Positions 1 through 13,399 of a stretch of DNA of 64,000 nucleotides are shown here, one piece after another. The DNA is from Isoetes taiwanensis (lineage: Eukaryota > Streptophyta > Lycopodiopsida > Isoetales > Isoetaceae), in NCBI GenBank assembly GCA_021234155.1, contig JAJEKV010000074.1, positions 6,395,605 to 6,459,604 on the forward strand, given 5' to 3'. Below the pieces are notes generated by a model that was not told the origin of the DNA, searched no databases, and saw only the letters and a list, made by a program, of their open reading frames with translations. The translations under genes were made by a program, and so were the position numbers. Position 1 is the stretch's first letter. The number at the start of each line of letters is the position of its first letter.

Positions 1-3000
1 TCTTTTTTTTTTTTTCATTGCATTGCTGTAATGCATATGTTACATTTACATGTGCATTAGTATCACTGAAAAATACATAGGAATTTCTCTATGGGAGAGG
101 GTATTTTTCATATAGAAAATAATAGGATATTGGTAGTTTATTTGAAAAATACATAGTATAGGATATTGTCTCCATTAGAAAACACATAGTATTACAATCG
201 CTTCATTTTAAGAAAGCTATCTTGAAATAAAGTTATAGATAAACATCGATATTAAAAAGGGAGACAAGTAGTAAGTAGGTTCAGCTACTCAACAGATGTC
301 GACCATGGAACGTGCATAGTAATATGATAAGAGGCTTAGCGTTATTCATTTTCGAACTCTGACCCAGAGTTGTTTTTCAATCTAAATGGTCTTGGACTTG
401 TGTTTTTCTATCCTCAGCGGCCTGTGGACCTCAAGTGATATTTTGAAGGGCCTTTAGAACTATGTTTTCCACCTGGGAATTTATATTTTTTACTTTGATA
501 TTTTAGAACCTACTTTTCGACTTCAGTTAGAAAGACTTCAACTCAGAGCTTTTCATGATGCTCTTTCGGGACTACAGTCGAGGTCTTTTGACTCTAAACC
601 TGTTGGCGACGCTTCTTTTCTCGACTCGGTCGAAAGGTTTCTAACCCCGAACCTGCTTTCGCTTTTATCGCTTCTTCGGATTCGCGAGTCGAAGTACTTT
701 AACCCCAGTAAACCTGCCTTTCACCGCGAGTTTGGTCCTCGATCGCACTCGAACTCCGTTTCACTTCATTTCCTTTTCAACCCCCAAAACCGCGATTTCG
801 ATAGCTTTCACCCTAATGAATGGTGAAAGGGCCTGTGGATTTGAAAACTTTTCCTCGAAGGGCGAGGGATTTACTGAAGCATTGCCACCGCGAAGTCGAA
901 AAGTGCCATTAGAGGGGCTAAGCAGCTAAGCTTACGTCAGAGGGCCTTTCACTACGAGTCGGTGAAAGGCCTCGAAGTGCCCTACATTCTTCAATGGCCC
1001 TTAGAACTGGTTGTTGTTCTCTTTATTTGTATTGTTCCGCATCACTTGCAATCTGCTAACTTCTTACTTTGCCTTTTCCCGCATAAAATCAGCGTAGTCA
1101 AAGGACATGATCTTACTGCCGTCGCTAGCCCGGGATTTCTATTCTCTGTTGTTTCCTTGTGGTTTGGAACGCCTCGACCTTTGCTCTGTATGTTGTTCCC
1201 GAGGGTGTCCGTAGCTAAGATGATGTAATATTTGTGTCACCGGTTCATCATGGTATTATCTTCAACCATTAAAACTTTAATTTCAATCTAGAACTTTGAT
1301 TTCCACCTTTAATGAATTTCCTCTGCTTCGGGCCTGCTGTAATTGTTCTTGTTCTCGACTCGCCAATCGTGGAAAACCGAGGAAAGCTTCTCGGCGCAGC
1401 GTTCTAGACAAAAAAAATCGAATTGGCGATAGTTTTCGGTTCAAGTGCTCTTTTCATATGTACCACCAGGTTCAAAAAAAATGGGAACTAATGAGTCCCA
1501 CCCTTTAATTAAATACTTAATTTTGTTGTGTTGTACTTTTTGTTTGAGCCCAAATTATGTCATTATTAACCAATTCATATTCTTGCCTATGCCCTCGTAT
1601 ATTCAGATCATCCTTAACAAACTCCTAACTCATCATGAGCCGACCAAGGCTATGTTGTGGATATGATATTTGGAACCAAATTGAACATCAAGTTTTTATA
1701 GTGCATGCCACACTAACAATGTGGTTGTTTGCAATAAAATATATTTATTTGTTCACGTTAGTGAGGATGGGGATGGTGGTGTTAAGGCTATCTGCCACAA
1801 TCACTTAACAAAATAAAAGTGCTGGTAAAAACAATCTGCAAACTTACTTGTTCCATGCTCAAATGAAAGAAAATGCCAACCCTTCGAATAAATTCAAACT
1901 ACTGCAAATGCACAACACACACACCACGAACAAAATAAAAGGGTAAAACAATTCGCAAACTTACTTGTTCCATGCCCAAATGAAAGAAAAGCAAAATCCT
2001 CCGGCCCAACCAAAATTACCGCAGAATGCACACAAACATACGTGATCACTCTTAGACAACTTCTAATCTATCCTAAAAGCTTAAAAATTCATCTATAATC
2101 AAGAATCTAGTGGTCAATCATCAAGTAGATGGATACTGCGCATGGCCTTCCAGAAAGGAGCACGCTTCTAGAACAAACTTGAAATTTCAAGTCCCGAGAT
2201 AAAGCCCCTCTTCAATGAAGTTCACATACCAAAAATTTACCCGGCCGTGATGTATGATCAGTCAATACCACAATGGTCCGCCCTTTGCTGTAAAAAATAT
2301 ATTCATGCTTGATGCCAAGGTTGTGGTCCTGTAGAATTTAACAGAGACATAATGGAGTTCTAGATCCACCAGTCTATTAGCTTAAATGGGAAATGAGAGT
2401 TCTAATTCTACTCTTGCATTTGCTAGCATTTTCACAATGATTATCTGATCAGATTCTTTGTATTTTTGGCCTAACTTGCTCCCCAACCGTAACAAAGTCG
2501 GAAACCCTGCTTCCTTTTTACCTCGTATGAGCAAATCGCCTTCTGAAAAAAAAAATCGGGCCAAATCGTGATACTTTTTTTCACTGCCCTGAAAGATAAG
2601 GTTTGTTCATGCAAGAAAGTCTTTACTATAAGATCCTACTCTATGTGAAATTTGAGTCAGCAAGGCAAAACTTTATAAGCACTGGAACAATATAAAACTA
2701 ACTTTTAAATGCATAAATCCCACCTTAATCTTAATTTGCAAACGCCAAATCCCTCGCACAAAACGTCAAACCTGGCAAATTGGCGACAAAGCATTAAAAT
2801 GAGAGAGTCCAATGTCCTTATTCTCAAATCACGAAGCTCAAATCACCATAAGTCGAAAAATAGATGTGTTACCCTTAGTGAATACAAAATACCGCATGCC
2901 ATACTGGTCTAATGGAACAGCTTATTACTAAAGACCTTTTATTGGAAACATCACCTGGTTGAGCATCAAGACGATAGTCATGCCAAAAAATGGTAGCCGG

Positions 3001-3595
3001 AATCCAAATGACTGCATTCCATTTTCTTCCCAGCCAAGAATGGAAAATTTAGGCGCATTATGTTCGCTTCATTTCAACCATAATTCGACATGATTTTCTG
3101 ATGCTGTTTCACCGGGATACATGTCACGCCATAGATTAAGAAGATAAAAAGAAGCTAAGAGAAGGAAAATGAAAGAAAATGGCTCTCATGATAACCCCAG
3201 CTCTTCCGTCAATCTTGAAGAATGGATCCTAAGTCGGGTGGAGCTCCTCCTGCGCCAGAGTCGTATATTGGCCGGATGAAGCTGGTAGGAATTTTCCTCG
3301 GGATTTCACGTGACACGCATTACAATGCATAAGGGTAAAAACGCCTTATGAAAAACCACCAAGTTGAAAAAAGGGAAGGGACCATGTACAAATTTGCTGG
3401 TGCTAAAATCCACGCTTTTGGTCGGAAAATAGAGTGTTACCGCGCTACCGTAAGTCGGAAAAGAGACACCCACTCAAAAAACATTTTAAGTGCAAGTAGA
3501 TGCCACAAACTCCATGAGAAAGTGAGGGATTATTCCCCTAGGGGCAAACCCAAAATACAAAAACATACGCGAAAAGTTTCCACGTACAATATTAG
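1..3595. other. Unrecognised non-coding stretch
   Basis: I find no gene, RNA or complete repeat that I can name here. Bases 350-1250 are pyrimidine-rich with loosely repeated phrases containing GAAAGG and CGAAG, but no long frame. An imperfect tandem duplication lies at 1807-1990 (listed separately). The short frames present have no recognisable motif or splice context. Confidence 0.5.
1807..1990. repeat. Imperfect tandem duplication, period about 121 bp
   Basis: Bases 1807-1874 and 1929-1990 share a block beginning AACAAAATAAAAG and ending in CAAATGAAAGAAAA. Each copy contains GCAAACTTACTTGTTCC, whose reverse complement looks like a splice donor (ACAA|GTAAGTTTGC). A duplicated minus-strand exon end is possible, but no supporting frame is visible. 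Confidence 0.55.
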
Positions 3596-3659
3596 GGCAA
3601 ATGTTGATTGAGTCTAGGGTTAGGTATCGTATGGAGGATAGGAGCTTTTCTGCAGGCAA

Positions 3660-4240
3660 ATGGAGGATCCGGATACTGGAAATCTATTTGAGGAGGCCGC
3701 ATTAGTAAGCGTAGATGCGGTAGAAGAGACTCTGGAAGCCATTGTGGAGTACAAAATGAAATCATGCCCCCAGCGCCCAGTTTGGGTGAGGCAGTTGCCT
3801 TCAAAAGGCCTTACTTTTCAGCTGTGGCCTGCCGCCATGGCTCTCTCATGGTATCTCGAAGAAAACTATGGGGAAACAGGTATGAAAGTTTTCTCTCATT
3901 CTGGTAGCAATGATCAGCAGTTAAGAGTAATAGAATTAGGCTCCGGAACAGGACTTGTTGGTTTCTGGCAAGGATTAGAGCTCGTTGTACTTTACAGATC
4001 TGCCCCCTGTAAGTGTTCTTAATCTGGAACATGTAAACATTGAAAACAATAAAGAGGCTATCCTCAGCCGATGGTGTACTTTTGTTTAGCCAGGCCCCTT
4101 TTCGTGTAGAAGATGATGTGAAGGGATTAATTTGTGGGTTTGATATTGTGCTTGCATCAGATGTTGTCTATTATGATCATCTCTTTTCTCCGCTGCTTGA
4201 TACCATGAAGTGGCTTGCTGGATGGTCCAAGTCCAAAACT
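3660..4240 (+). pseudogene. METTL21-like protein methyltransferase pseudogene
   Basis: This resembles the Methyltransf_16/METTL21 family of class I SAM-dependent protein-lysine methyltransferases. Collinear motifs appear in three successive frames. Frame one from the ATG at 3660 carries LTFQLWPAAMALSWYLEEN and then the SAM-binding motif VIELGSGTGLVG (to about 3966). The next frame carries FTDLPPV followed by NLEHVNIENNKEAI (3991-4060). The third carries APFRVEDDV and the family signature DIVLASDVVYYDHLF (about 4097-4190). Switching twice within 250 bp with no intron signals means frameshifts. After KWLAG near 4223 the C-terminal third of the domain is not recognisable. The copy has no introns, so a decayed retrocopy is possible, but I see no poly(A) tail or target duplication. 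Family call fairly sure; substrate unknown. Confidence 0.72.
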
Positions 4241-4299
4241 TTTGATAATGGAGTTCAACCTTCTGGGCATGCATCAGCTACGGCCCCTTTAATTATCTT

Positions 4300-7200
4300 A
4301 TGCACTCTGCCGCCAACCCACCCCCTGCCCTGTCCATCAGATGCACAACGTGGTGTGACTATATACCCACGCAATTTAGGCCTACAGAGCCACCTTGCTT
4401 CAAATTCCTAACTCCTCCTGCTAGGCAAATTCCTACTCCTTCTGCTAGGCATGAACTAAGTAGAGCATCAAATGATTTTCTTTAATAGCAAATGCTTCTA
4501 ACTCCTTGCTTGCATGGTTGATTTCATGAGTCCTGTATTTTACATTGTCATATATCTTTTGTCATTGGAAATGATGTTGGAAGTAAAAGGTCTGAGCAGT
4601 AGATTTGCCTTTAGCTGTTAGGTTGGACTAAAGTGGGGAGAGGAAAAGTGCCCCGGTGCATGCACTAGTATTGGCATCTGCACCTTCGCAAGCTTTTCTA
4701 CATTACCTGAAGAACAAAAAGGGATACGAGTGAAAAGGCATTGCGGTACAACAAGGTTCCTGTTGCCCAGATCATCTCTCACAAACTCTCTCTCCATTGG
4801 TGCTAAAACCGGAGCACCTGGCAGTGGTGCTGCTGATCTGTAAATTATGCTGATCCAATGCTTTGTTTACTTTGGGGTTATTTTATCTACTATACATAAT
4901 TTCTGTCTTTATTGAATGTTGCATCATTGAACCATTATTGCATGCACACGTATGTTAGTATGCCAAGCTTTTAGTGGATTAGAAAAAGTTGATAGATAGT
5001 CTGTTGGTTTGATGCTTTAGAGTTTTGATATGACAGTAAGAAAACCTGAGAAGCCCTGTTATCCTGTTGAACTGCACAAGGAGATTGGAAAAGTAAAGGT
5101 ACTTTAGATCCGATATGCTATAATTTAAACTTCCACAGATTACTAATTCTGCCTTTTTGTCGCTTAGAATTCTGTCAGTGACAACCTGGATGGAGTATGC
5201 ATGCAAAGAGGATGCAAGTGGTGGAGGTCCATAACTAATGCTCCTCTAATAATCGATCAAACACAAGGCACAAGGCTGATCTTTATTGCATTTATATATT
5301 TGGTTCGTTTTATGGCTTATTGATGCAAAATATTGCCAAGCACAATAAACATGTTTGCAGCGGTCTGATAGATGCAAAATATTGCCAAAATGCAAGAAGC
5401 ATATAAAACCACAGGACCGATGAAGCATTATGACCTAACAGCCTGAACATGCGAAGCCATGAAGACTAAAACCAGCAGGGGGTAATAAAAAACAGAACCG
5501 TCATAACTCTAAACGTTGAATCACCTTGTTGCTATTGATCAAAGGTATGTGCGGTATGTGCTTGTTGGGTGGTGAGGTTAGGTTGTGTATATAGCAAATT
5601 CTTTTGTTGGATCTTAGGGTTTGAGCCTTGTTTTTGCTATCTTCAATAATAAAGATGCTCAGCCAAGGATTGGGATTTGTTGACTCCACCTGAAGGGGCA
5701 AAAGCCCAGTTGCTACCATGGCCAATCCAAGCCTGCTACTTGATACTAGGACTACTTGGTTAATGATTTTAGTAGCCAAAAACCGTGCCGACTCCATTGT
5801 GTGTCAAAGTGATACTGTAACGTCAATGGCAATGGTTAGGTAGATCACCAACCTGGCTTATAGGTTGTTTCCATCATAGCATACATTACTCTTCTATAAA
5901 ATTGCAAGGTTTTCTATAAAATTGCAAGGTTTGGCACAAGGGAAAATCATCTAAATGCCCTTATATGCGTGAAATGCCCTTTGTATTTAGATTTTGTATT
6001 TACTGGAATGCCCTTCTAGTAATAAACGGGAGGTTGAAATTTAGCCGCTATATTAGGCTTGTTTCTTTATAACTGTATTATTCTCCCGAAGACATGAGCG
6101 GTAACCGCTAAGCTCTCCCTCGTTTTCATTATTGCCGCTACCGAGTTGTGTTCTTGTATGACGATTCTGCATGCTTCTTTTGTCTATTGCTTCGGCGCTG
6201 AGTTGCGTACCGTGGGTCTCCGGCTTACCTATCGCGATTTTATCTAAGATCCGCCCGTCAGCTTTTAGGTTATCTAAGATCCGCCTCGCTTCAGCTTTAG
6301 GTTCATCTCGCTGTAAGAGTGCCGGACCGCGGAGAAACCTAGCATATATTTTAGCTCTCGCTTCCTATGAGTTCAAGCTCCAAAGAACTGTGTTTGAAGG
6401 TCGCCAAATTATTATGCCGGGCCCAAAACAGGGCATCACCATGCTCGGGGCGTAGATTGAAGATATATTCGCTTGCATCTTTTGGCGTCCGGATGCTATT
6501 TGTATGCTTTAATCCCACAAAATGCTGACCGTAATATAGGTTGCCTCGCTTTTGCTTTTGAAGCTTTTCTTTAAGATCCATGAGTCTTGTGGTCTTCTTT
6601 CATGCAAGTACAGTATTTATATTGGCTAAACATGAGCTTCGCTTAAACCTGTACAAGGTATAGCCATAGATGTCTAGGTTTGATTCTCAAAGCGGCATTC
6701 AAAGAAAGAATGGCGCCTATAGTCAGAGTCCAGCCTCCGCCATAGCCGCTCATGAACGTAATTCTCCTCGTCGATGCTGACTGGCGCTCTCGGCTTTCTC
6801 CTGGGCACTCCAGACGGCCACGGTGTAAGCTCTGGTTCACTGCAGGCGCTTCACCTCATAGACATCACCCCTGGAACCCTCTGGGTATTTTTCTTATAGT
6901 TAATTATTTTGACTCAAACGCCTCAATTTTGGGTCCCTTTAATCCATGTTTCCGGTCGATTTTGAAAAACCAGCACGTACTCTCCCGCGGAAGAGTGAAA
7001 ACCAATCTACTACCCCTTAATTTTCTGTTTACCAACAGTAAGTAAAATGTTTTCTTTGAAAATTTGTAAATTCTATGAATACAAGGAGCCTTTAAAGTTT
7101 AAGGTACTATATAAAAATGAAAAATATGAAGGGCAGTTTGGTAAATACAATACAATGCAATAGGATTTCTTGACCGAAGCATAACATAAAAACACTAAAT

Positions 7201-10200
7201 ATTCCCTTGATATGAAGCCTCTCTCTTCAAGGGAAGCATTCTGCTTTCACCTAACATCTCACAAGAAATTTGAGTTTTCACCCCAAGTTCTTTAAAAACT
7301 CACCCTAGGGGATGTATGGAGTTTCACGCGTTGTTGCAACTTTTTAGAAACTCCCCACTGGTTTCCACGCGAAGGTCCAATCTTGGTTCTCACCACCACC
7401 AAATGCATGATGCTCTGCTACTTATCGTTTTATATACAATCCACTCAAAAGAGTTTCTTTTAATGCTCAACAATAGCTGTTTTATTCCTCTCACTTTCAA
7501 GGTTTCCAGTTAGCAGTAAAGTCCAACACCCAGGCATTCTTGTATTGGTTTATTTGTCTAGAATTTACCTGGCCGAGATCCTACCACTAATATAGACAAT
7601 CTACGCTTATAGTACAACTTCAAAGTTTTGCCATTAGTCCTTTCATACATTTTTTTTTCTTTTTATAACTTTTGGTCGGGATATCAAATGAAAGCAATTT
7701 TTACATGTTTGAGAAGCTCTCAGATGAGAGATATTTGGCATTTGAAGAGGGAGGATTTAGATTGGCAACTTCACATATATGTTTGTATGTGAAGTTACAA
7801 CCTCCAAGGCTGAAGCAATATATATCCGTTTTACGGCTGAATGGTGACCTGGCTAAATATATGACAATCATGCCTATATAGTTACTGCAAATCTCCATCA
7901 TGGCCCGGCATACATTGCGTCTCCATGTTGTTGTTCTGACCTATGCGATCAAACTCAGATGGGTCCCCTAATCCATTCTCCAAATTTTCATAGCAATATC
8001 AAACTTTAACGGTTTTTCCAGGGCTATTTTTTATGGGTTCCAATTGACAGTGATATAATCCCATGATACTCGAATACACAAAAATAGTATTATTTTTTCA
8101 TAAAAAATAGATCTGTAATAATTAATCATCTTCAAGCCATGTGGTTTTCAAACCAAACGCCTAATGTGGAGGAAATTTCTAGTTTTTATATTTTGTTCAA
8201 AACAAGAAACCATCATGGATCGATCAAAGCAAGCCAATAAGCTTAAGAAACCGCGTTTTTTATTTTCGCTAAACTGTTTATAGCCTGAAGCTACAAATAC
8301 AGCTCAACCTCGCTGGAGTTTCACAGCCACGCCTCAAACCGTTGTGCCATAGCTTCCAAAGCCGCAGCCAGCTCTAAGCCGGAAGCTCTAAGTTCCCTGC
8401 CGTAAGCCTTACACCTGGATTCTTTACTGGCCCGCCAGGTTTCTCCGCTGATCTGCCCTGGGCACCACGATTTGGAGGAGGTGAACCACCATTTCGAGCG
8501 TACAGCCTTAGGGCTTCAGGATATGCCGAATTCAGATTTTTTTAACGCTGCGCCCTCCTGCGGATTATTTATTGCGCAAGAATCGCGATATTTCAGCCTC
8601 AGCAACCACAGCGCCGCGGCCGCCGCCGCCGCCGCCAGTGGGGTTTTATTCTGTCCCCAACGCGCTTCTCCATCATTGAAGGCGAAGCTACAAAGTCTTA
8701 ACTTCTGTGGCGACCCCACAGATGTCCGCTAAAGTATTTCACATCCAATATATTGCATAAATAAGGTGTCGCAATACGAATCTCGCTCTGGATTGTGCAG
8801 AGGTGCTTATAAGTTACCAGACAGATCATTGACGGAATTTGGTGTAACTGATTTTCCGTGTTAGCAGTAATTACCCATCCTTCTCAATCTCTTCTCATTA
8901 TGAATGGGGGGCATTTGGGATGCCATTTCCTGTTTATCCGGTGGCTGCTGCGACTGATCCTAGCTCTTAGCTCTGGTAAAATCTACCGCCTCGCTCGAAA
9001 AATCTCGTACCACAAACGCTCCCGCATAATTCTGCTCTGAAGATCTTTCCAAAGTTTTCGCAAAACTTTCGCTCCAGAGGGGTCTAACCCCATGCCGTTA
9101 CTTCTGGAGATGGGGAAGAAAAACTGCCATTATAGAAAAAAGAGACGATTCGGCAATGCCCAACACAGTCAAACAGATTTTGCGAAAGGTTTGCCCAACA
9201 GAATCGAATAATAGGTTCTGCAAAAACTTTGAAACACGATCAAACTAAAAACTTTGCGACAAGCCTCAAAGAACAGGTGCATTGATGACCTAGAGAACCA
9301 ATCATGCGAATGAAGTGAGTCGACTTCCATTGCGCATTGTAGGGACCTACCATGCGGCAGCAGAGTATATTGGATACCAACAAAATGTTTTGTATGGTGT
9401 TTGCATAGTTAACATGAGTTACATTTTGCATAATTTTTGGTCCAAGAACGTGTATCTCAGGCCGATTCACAGAAAATATTTATAGTTATAGTTAACTGAC
9501 CACCAATAATCTATGGTTCATGCAATCATGTGAGTATTTGCACAAGGACCAAGGTGGCAATATGCCCGAAAAGGCAAGAATGGTTAAATCTACTAAATTG
9601 AAGCGAATTTTAGCTTGAAAAGTTGACAACCTTTTGTATGCAAACTTTAGCATTCCAACGGAGGCATGCTCGAGTTTTTATATTGTTAATGCAACCATTT
9701 TGGTATTAAAATCCGTTGACCCGGTGGAGATATCCAAGTCTGATTTCAAGGGCCAGATGCTGCACCATGGCGAAGATCCGACGGTCAGGAAAGACAAAGG
9801 TAATTATGCCAACTTACATGTTGCAGGTGGTCATCGTGCTTTGAAAAGAGCCTAGGGCCTCGTTTGTGCAAACGTACATTACATTACAGTTGGACAGATT
9901 CTCTGCAAAATGGTGGATACCACATGTACTACGTCATGACACGGATTGGGACAATGCCATAAACGGAGGATCCCTCAGTCAGAATATTACTATTCCTCGA
10001 GAACAACTCAAATCCCAGTGTGAACACACAGACCATGTCATTCTCATTTGCATCCCGATTTATACACGTCTATTATACACTTCATCCGCCTCGTCTGCTT
10101 GAAAAGTACGAGACGTTGTGCTTATAAGACCCCCTCTAATAGGGTGCTGTGTCGGTGCTAAGATTTTTTTTTTTTTAAATCATTTCTTCTCTACCCTGTG
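4300..10200. other. Intergenic stretch with small repeats, no supported gene
   Basis: Nothing I can name as a gene. Small structures: GATGCAAAATATTGCCAA occurs near 5321 and 5371; TTCTATAAAATTGCAAGGTT is duplicated in tandem at 5893-5932; an approximately 33-bp block with TTATCTAAGATCCGCC is duplicated at 6238-6300. A GCC-rich run at 8613-8637 would encode eight to nine alanines in a short frame (8472-8732) with no other support. Minus frames at 5501-5797 (98 aa) and 6351-6581 (76 aa) have no motif I recognise. Confidence 0.5.
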
Positions 10201-10239
10201 TTCCCCTAGAACGTCATTATGATGATGAGAGTCCTCCTC

Positions 10240-13200
10240 TTAGAGAGAGATTAATTGAATACCTTGAAAGAAGTTCCTCGGCATTTTAGCTGTACACTTT
10301 TCAGAAATTGGCTTCATGGGTTTGTACGCTGCATTTTTTTCCATCATTTTAAAGCGAGTTTCAATCGATACCCTTTCCAAATCCTGGGCATTTCGTATAA
10401 TCTCTGAAGCTGATGACGCTAACTTATCCAATCTGAAACAAGCAAATGATAGCAGTGTAAGATAGAGAGCTGAAACGACAATAGTTCCATGACTGATATT
10501 GTAAAAACCAAAAAATGCAATACCTCAAGAAGTCATCGTTTAAATGCTTAATTCGTCTCTTAAACCCCTCAACAAGTATCCCTGCGCCACAAATCTTCTC
10601 ATTCTCTACTTTTTCAACATGCCTGCAACAATAGAATTTGTTTAAGACAGGAGATCTGTAGGAAGTAAGAAATTAAGGTTTTGACAACTGAAGGTACATA
10701 CCAGTCATGAATACTAGAACTGCATTTAGGGCAGATGATATTCCTGTTCTTGCTTCCAGCCAATCTGCATGCCTCCCCTAAGGCAAATTTTGCTAAGGTA
10801 TATACTGCACATTCTCGATCTTCTAGAAGAGCGCTATTCATGAAATCAGCAAGTATAGGAGTGATAACATTCTGCATCAACTGCGTCGTCATTTTTAGCC
10901 TTCGTTTTGCTCGAACAAACATTGGAGAAGAATTTGATCCGTGCACTCCATTATCCAACACATTCTCCTCCTAGGCAATAAAGCTAGAGTTAAAGGATGG
11001 TGCAAAATATATACATTTCACGCTCATCCATGTAACATACACCATCAAACAGGAGACATTTTTTACAGCGACCAGATCCAATGCATGACTGCAGGTCCAT
11101 TACTATGTTTTTACCCGGCCATAGAACATACAAGATTTTTTTCACTGGTTGAAGAAACCATGTAGTATTTGCATACCTTCTCACATTGCCGATTGGAAGC
11201 TTCAGCCCACTGCATGAGAGCATCACTACAAACAAGAAAAAATCACTTTGTGAAGCTTAAATCACAGCCTGCTCTTACTACAATTTGACTCGTCAGGGAA
11301 CATGCATATTAACATGTTCACAGTTTAAGCACATAATGGAAAGCTTCAACTGAATATCAAAAAGTACAAATTCAGGCTCTAACCTGTTAGAAGGAAAATG
11401 CGCGACTTGCTCAGATATTGCAATATGCCATGGCACAAGCAACTCAAAGTTCAGTTTTCTTTTTCTGGGCAATTTTGTAGAGATGGAATCATCAAGTTTT
11501 TTATCATCATTTGGCTGTTCTGAAAGAGAAGTAACCTGACTCCCACATTCTGAACTTTCTTCAGCTGTTTGGAAAGAATGCTTGCCGTTGGATATGTTTT
11601 TGCCAGGTGTTTGCCGTGGAACCAGGGCTTCACAGCATGATGGAATTCCCATGCTCGCCTGCCCTCCTGAAAGTAATGAACTCTGATCTTCTTCCTCTGG
11701 AAAAGCCCGCTTGACATGGCCCACATGGTGTATAGAATTGTTGGTATTAATGCAATGTTGTTTTGCTCCACTTTGGATGCTTAAGCTGCTATTGCTTCTA
11801 CCCCCATTTTCAGTAATGGTGTGCTTGCTTTCTGCAGAGGCAGAAATAAGTGCCGGAGATGTACACATAACACTACTGTTTGGTGCATAGGAAGGTTGGA
11901 CTGAACCCTCGCTGAACTCCGGACTGTACCTCGGCTGAAATGATGGATGACTTTTAACACCTAAAATGTAAATAACTATTACTCTGGAATCATTTGCAAA
12001 GACACATAGGCCACAACAATTCAGTTGCTATGGGGGTTACCTGCGGGTATGTTCCTCAGTTTTGTCATGCCAACCTGGGTGTCAGCCATTCCTTGACACT
12101 TAGAATTAGCACCATTGATGTAGCTAGGAGTATGCATCACCTGGAAGATTTGAGGGAACTGAGAAGCCGATGGCGATGCAATAATACATGGCGATATGCA
12201 GCCTTGGTATGGTTGCTGCTGAGAGGTGAACATCGAAGGAGCAACCGACACTTCTGATTGCAAAGGAGTTTCTTCTTCTGATCCCCCGCTCGGTGTCACT
12301 GGTCTGGAAATATTGCCTTGAAATGTAAGCTACAGATCATGTGAAGAGATCAGAAAGGAACCCCTCAAAAACACACCTTGATATCGGCGATGAAAGATTT
12401 CCAGTTGAGTTGTTACTGAGGTGGAGAGCTTCTGTTCCATAAACTAGCCCGGAGTGGCACCTTGTCTGTGTAAAGCAGAAAACCTTTATTATAGCAAAAT
12501 AACGACTGATTGACTGAAAGGATACAAAAACATGCTTACTTACCTCTTGCATAGACTGCAGCAAGTATGCAGGAAGCATTCCCCACTGCATGTTGCCATA
12601 TGTGGATGCCAACACTGCATCACCTCCAGCAACAGGCCACTTATAGAAGCCACCCAACTGTACTGTAGAGGCAACATGAACTGGGGTAGCTGACTCAGTG
12701 GACTGATAAGGGTACAGATAACCAGTAGGAGTTTGTATCCAGGCACTCATAGCAGGAGGTTGCTCTTTATGACTGTCGTGCCTCTGCCCCTGTGTGGGGT
12801 TCTTAGGCTGTAGACACTCCATCTGCCCGCGACTAGCACCAATTGTTTCCAATGACTTGGGATCTTTGACATGATGATCCTGATACTCGGAATAATTTTT
12901 AACAGAATTATATCTTGTGTCTGGCAGTATATTTCTATCTCGGTTGCCATTTGACTGTGCTTGGAATGGGTAACCCATACAACTTGTATCCACGTTATTT
13001 GCATAAATGATTTTAGCTGGTAATGGGCTGTAAATGACAGAAGAGGCCTGTTTACCTTCTGCTGCCAGTGTAGTGCCAAATGGAAGTTTTTGGGAAAAAA
13101 CATCTGTTTCTGAAGCATCTGCCCCTGTGAAATTCTGTTTGCTGCATCCTGCCATCAAACTTGCAGAACCATCTCTACTCTTAATTTCTGCAATTGTTAG

Positions 13201-13350
13201 AGATTGTCCTCCCACACTAGAATGTGACTTAAAGTTACTCGAGGCACTTGGACTCTGTACAAGCCACATATTCTCATTACATGCAGGATGTGGTTCCAAG
13301 TAAAAATAATTCTGATTAGACTTATCAGTTGCCACTTTGCTAGGTGTCAT
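10240..13350 (-). CDS. Plant-specific nuclear protein, 8 coding exons, 781 aa
   Basis: Exons on the minus strand with GT/AG borders and continuous phase: 13350-12544, 12465-12377, 12303-12041, 11960-11384, 11225-11177, 10970-10702, 10622-10524, 10432-10240. They total 2346 nt (781 aa plus stop). The ATG at 13350 is preceded in frame by TAG at 13368-13366. The N-terminal two thirds are low complexity (Ser, Gln, Asn, Pro). Exon 4 holds a basic, NLS-like PRKRKLNF and then PWHIAISEQVAHFP; exon 5 has MQWAEASNRQCEK; exon 6 has KRRLKMTTQLMQ; the protein ends MPRNFFQGIQLISL. From memory, this series of C-terminal blocks resembles a large plant family annotated only as dentin sialophosphoprotein-like, ending in a similar MPRNLP...LSL tail. 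That family is usually longer, so this may be a short member or a 5' part may be missed. Molecular role unknown; nuclear location inferred from the basic cluster. Confidence 0.8.
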
Positions 13351-13399
13351 TTTTGAAATATGACGCTAGCTTCCTTCACTTATCTGCTGCTAGGATCCT

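Noticed and set aside
5501-5797. 98-aa minus frame with a hydrophobic start
   Set aside because: No homology recognised, no intron signals, and short direct repeats nearby suggest non-coding DNA.
8472-8732. 86-aa frame with a run of eight alanines
   Set aside because: The run comes from a GCC simple repeat; no domain, no splice continuation, and the opposite strand also gives an alanine run.
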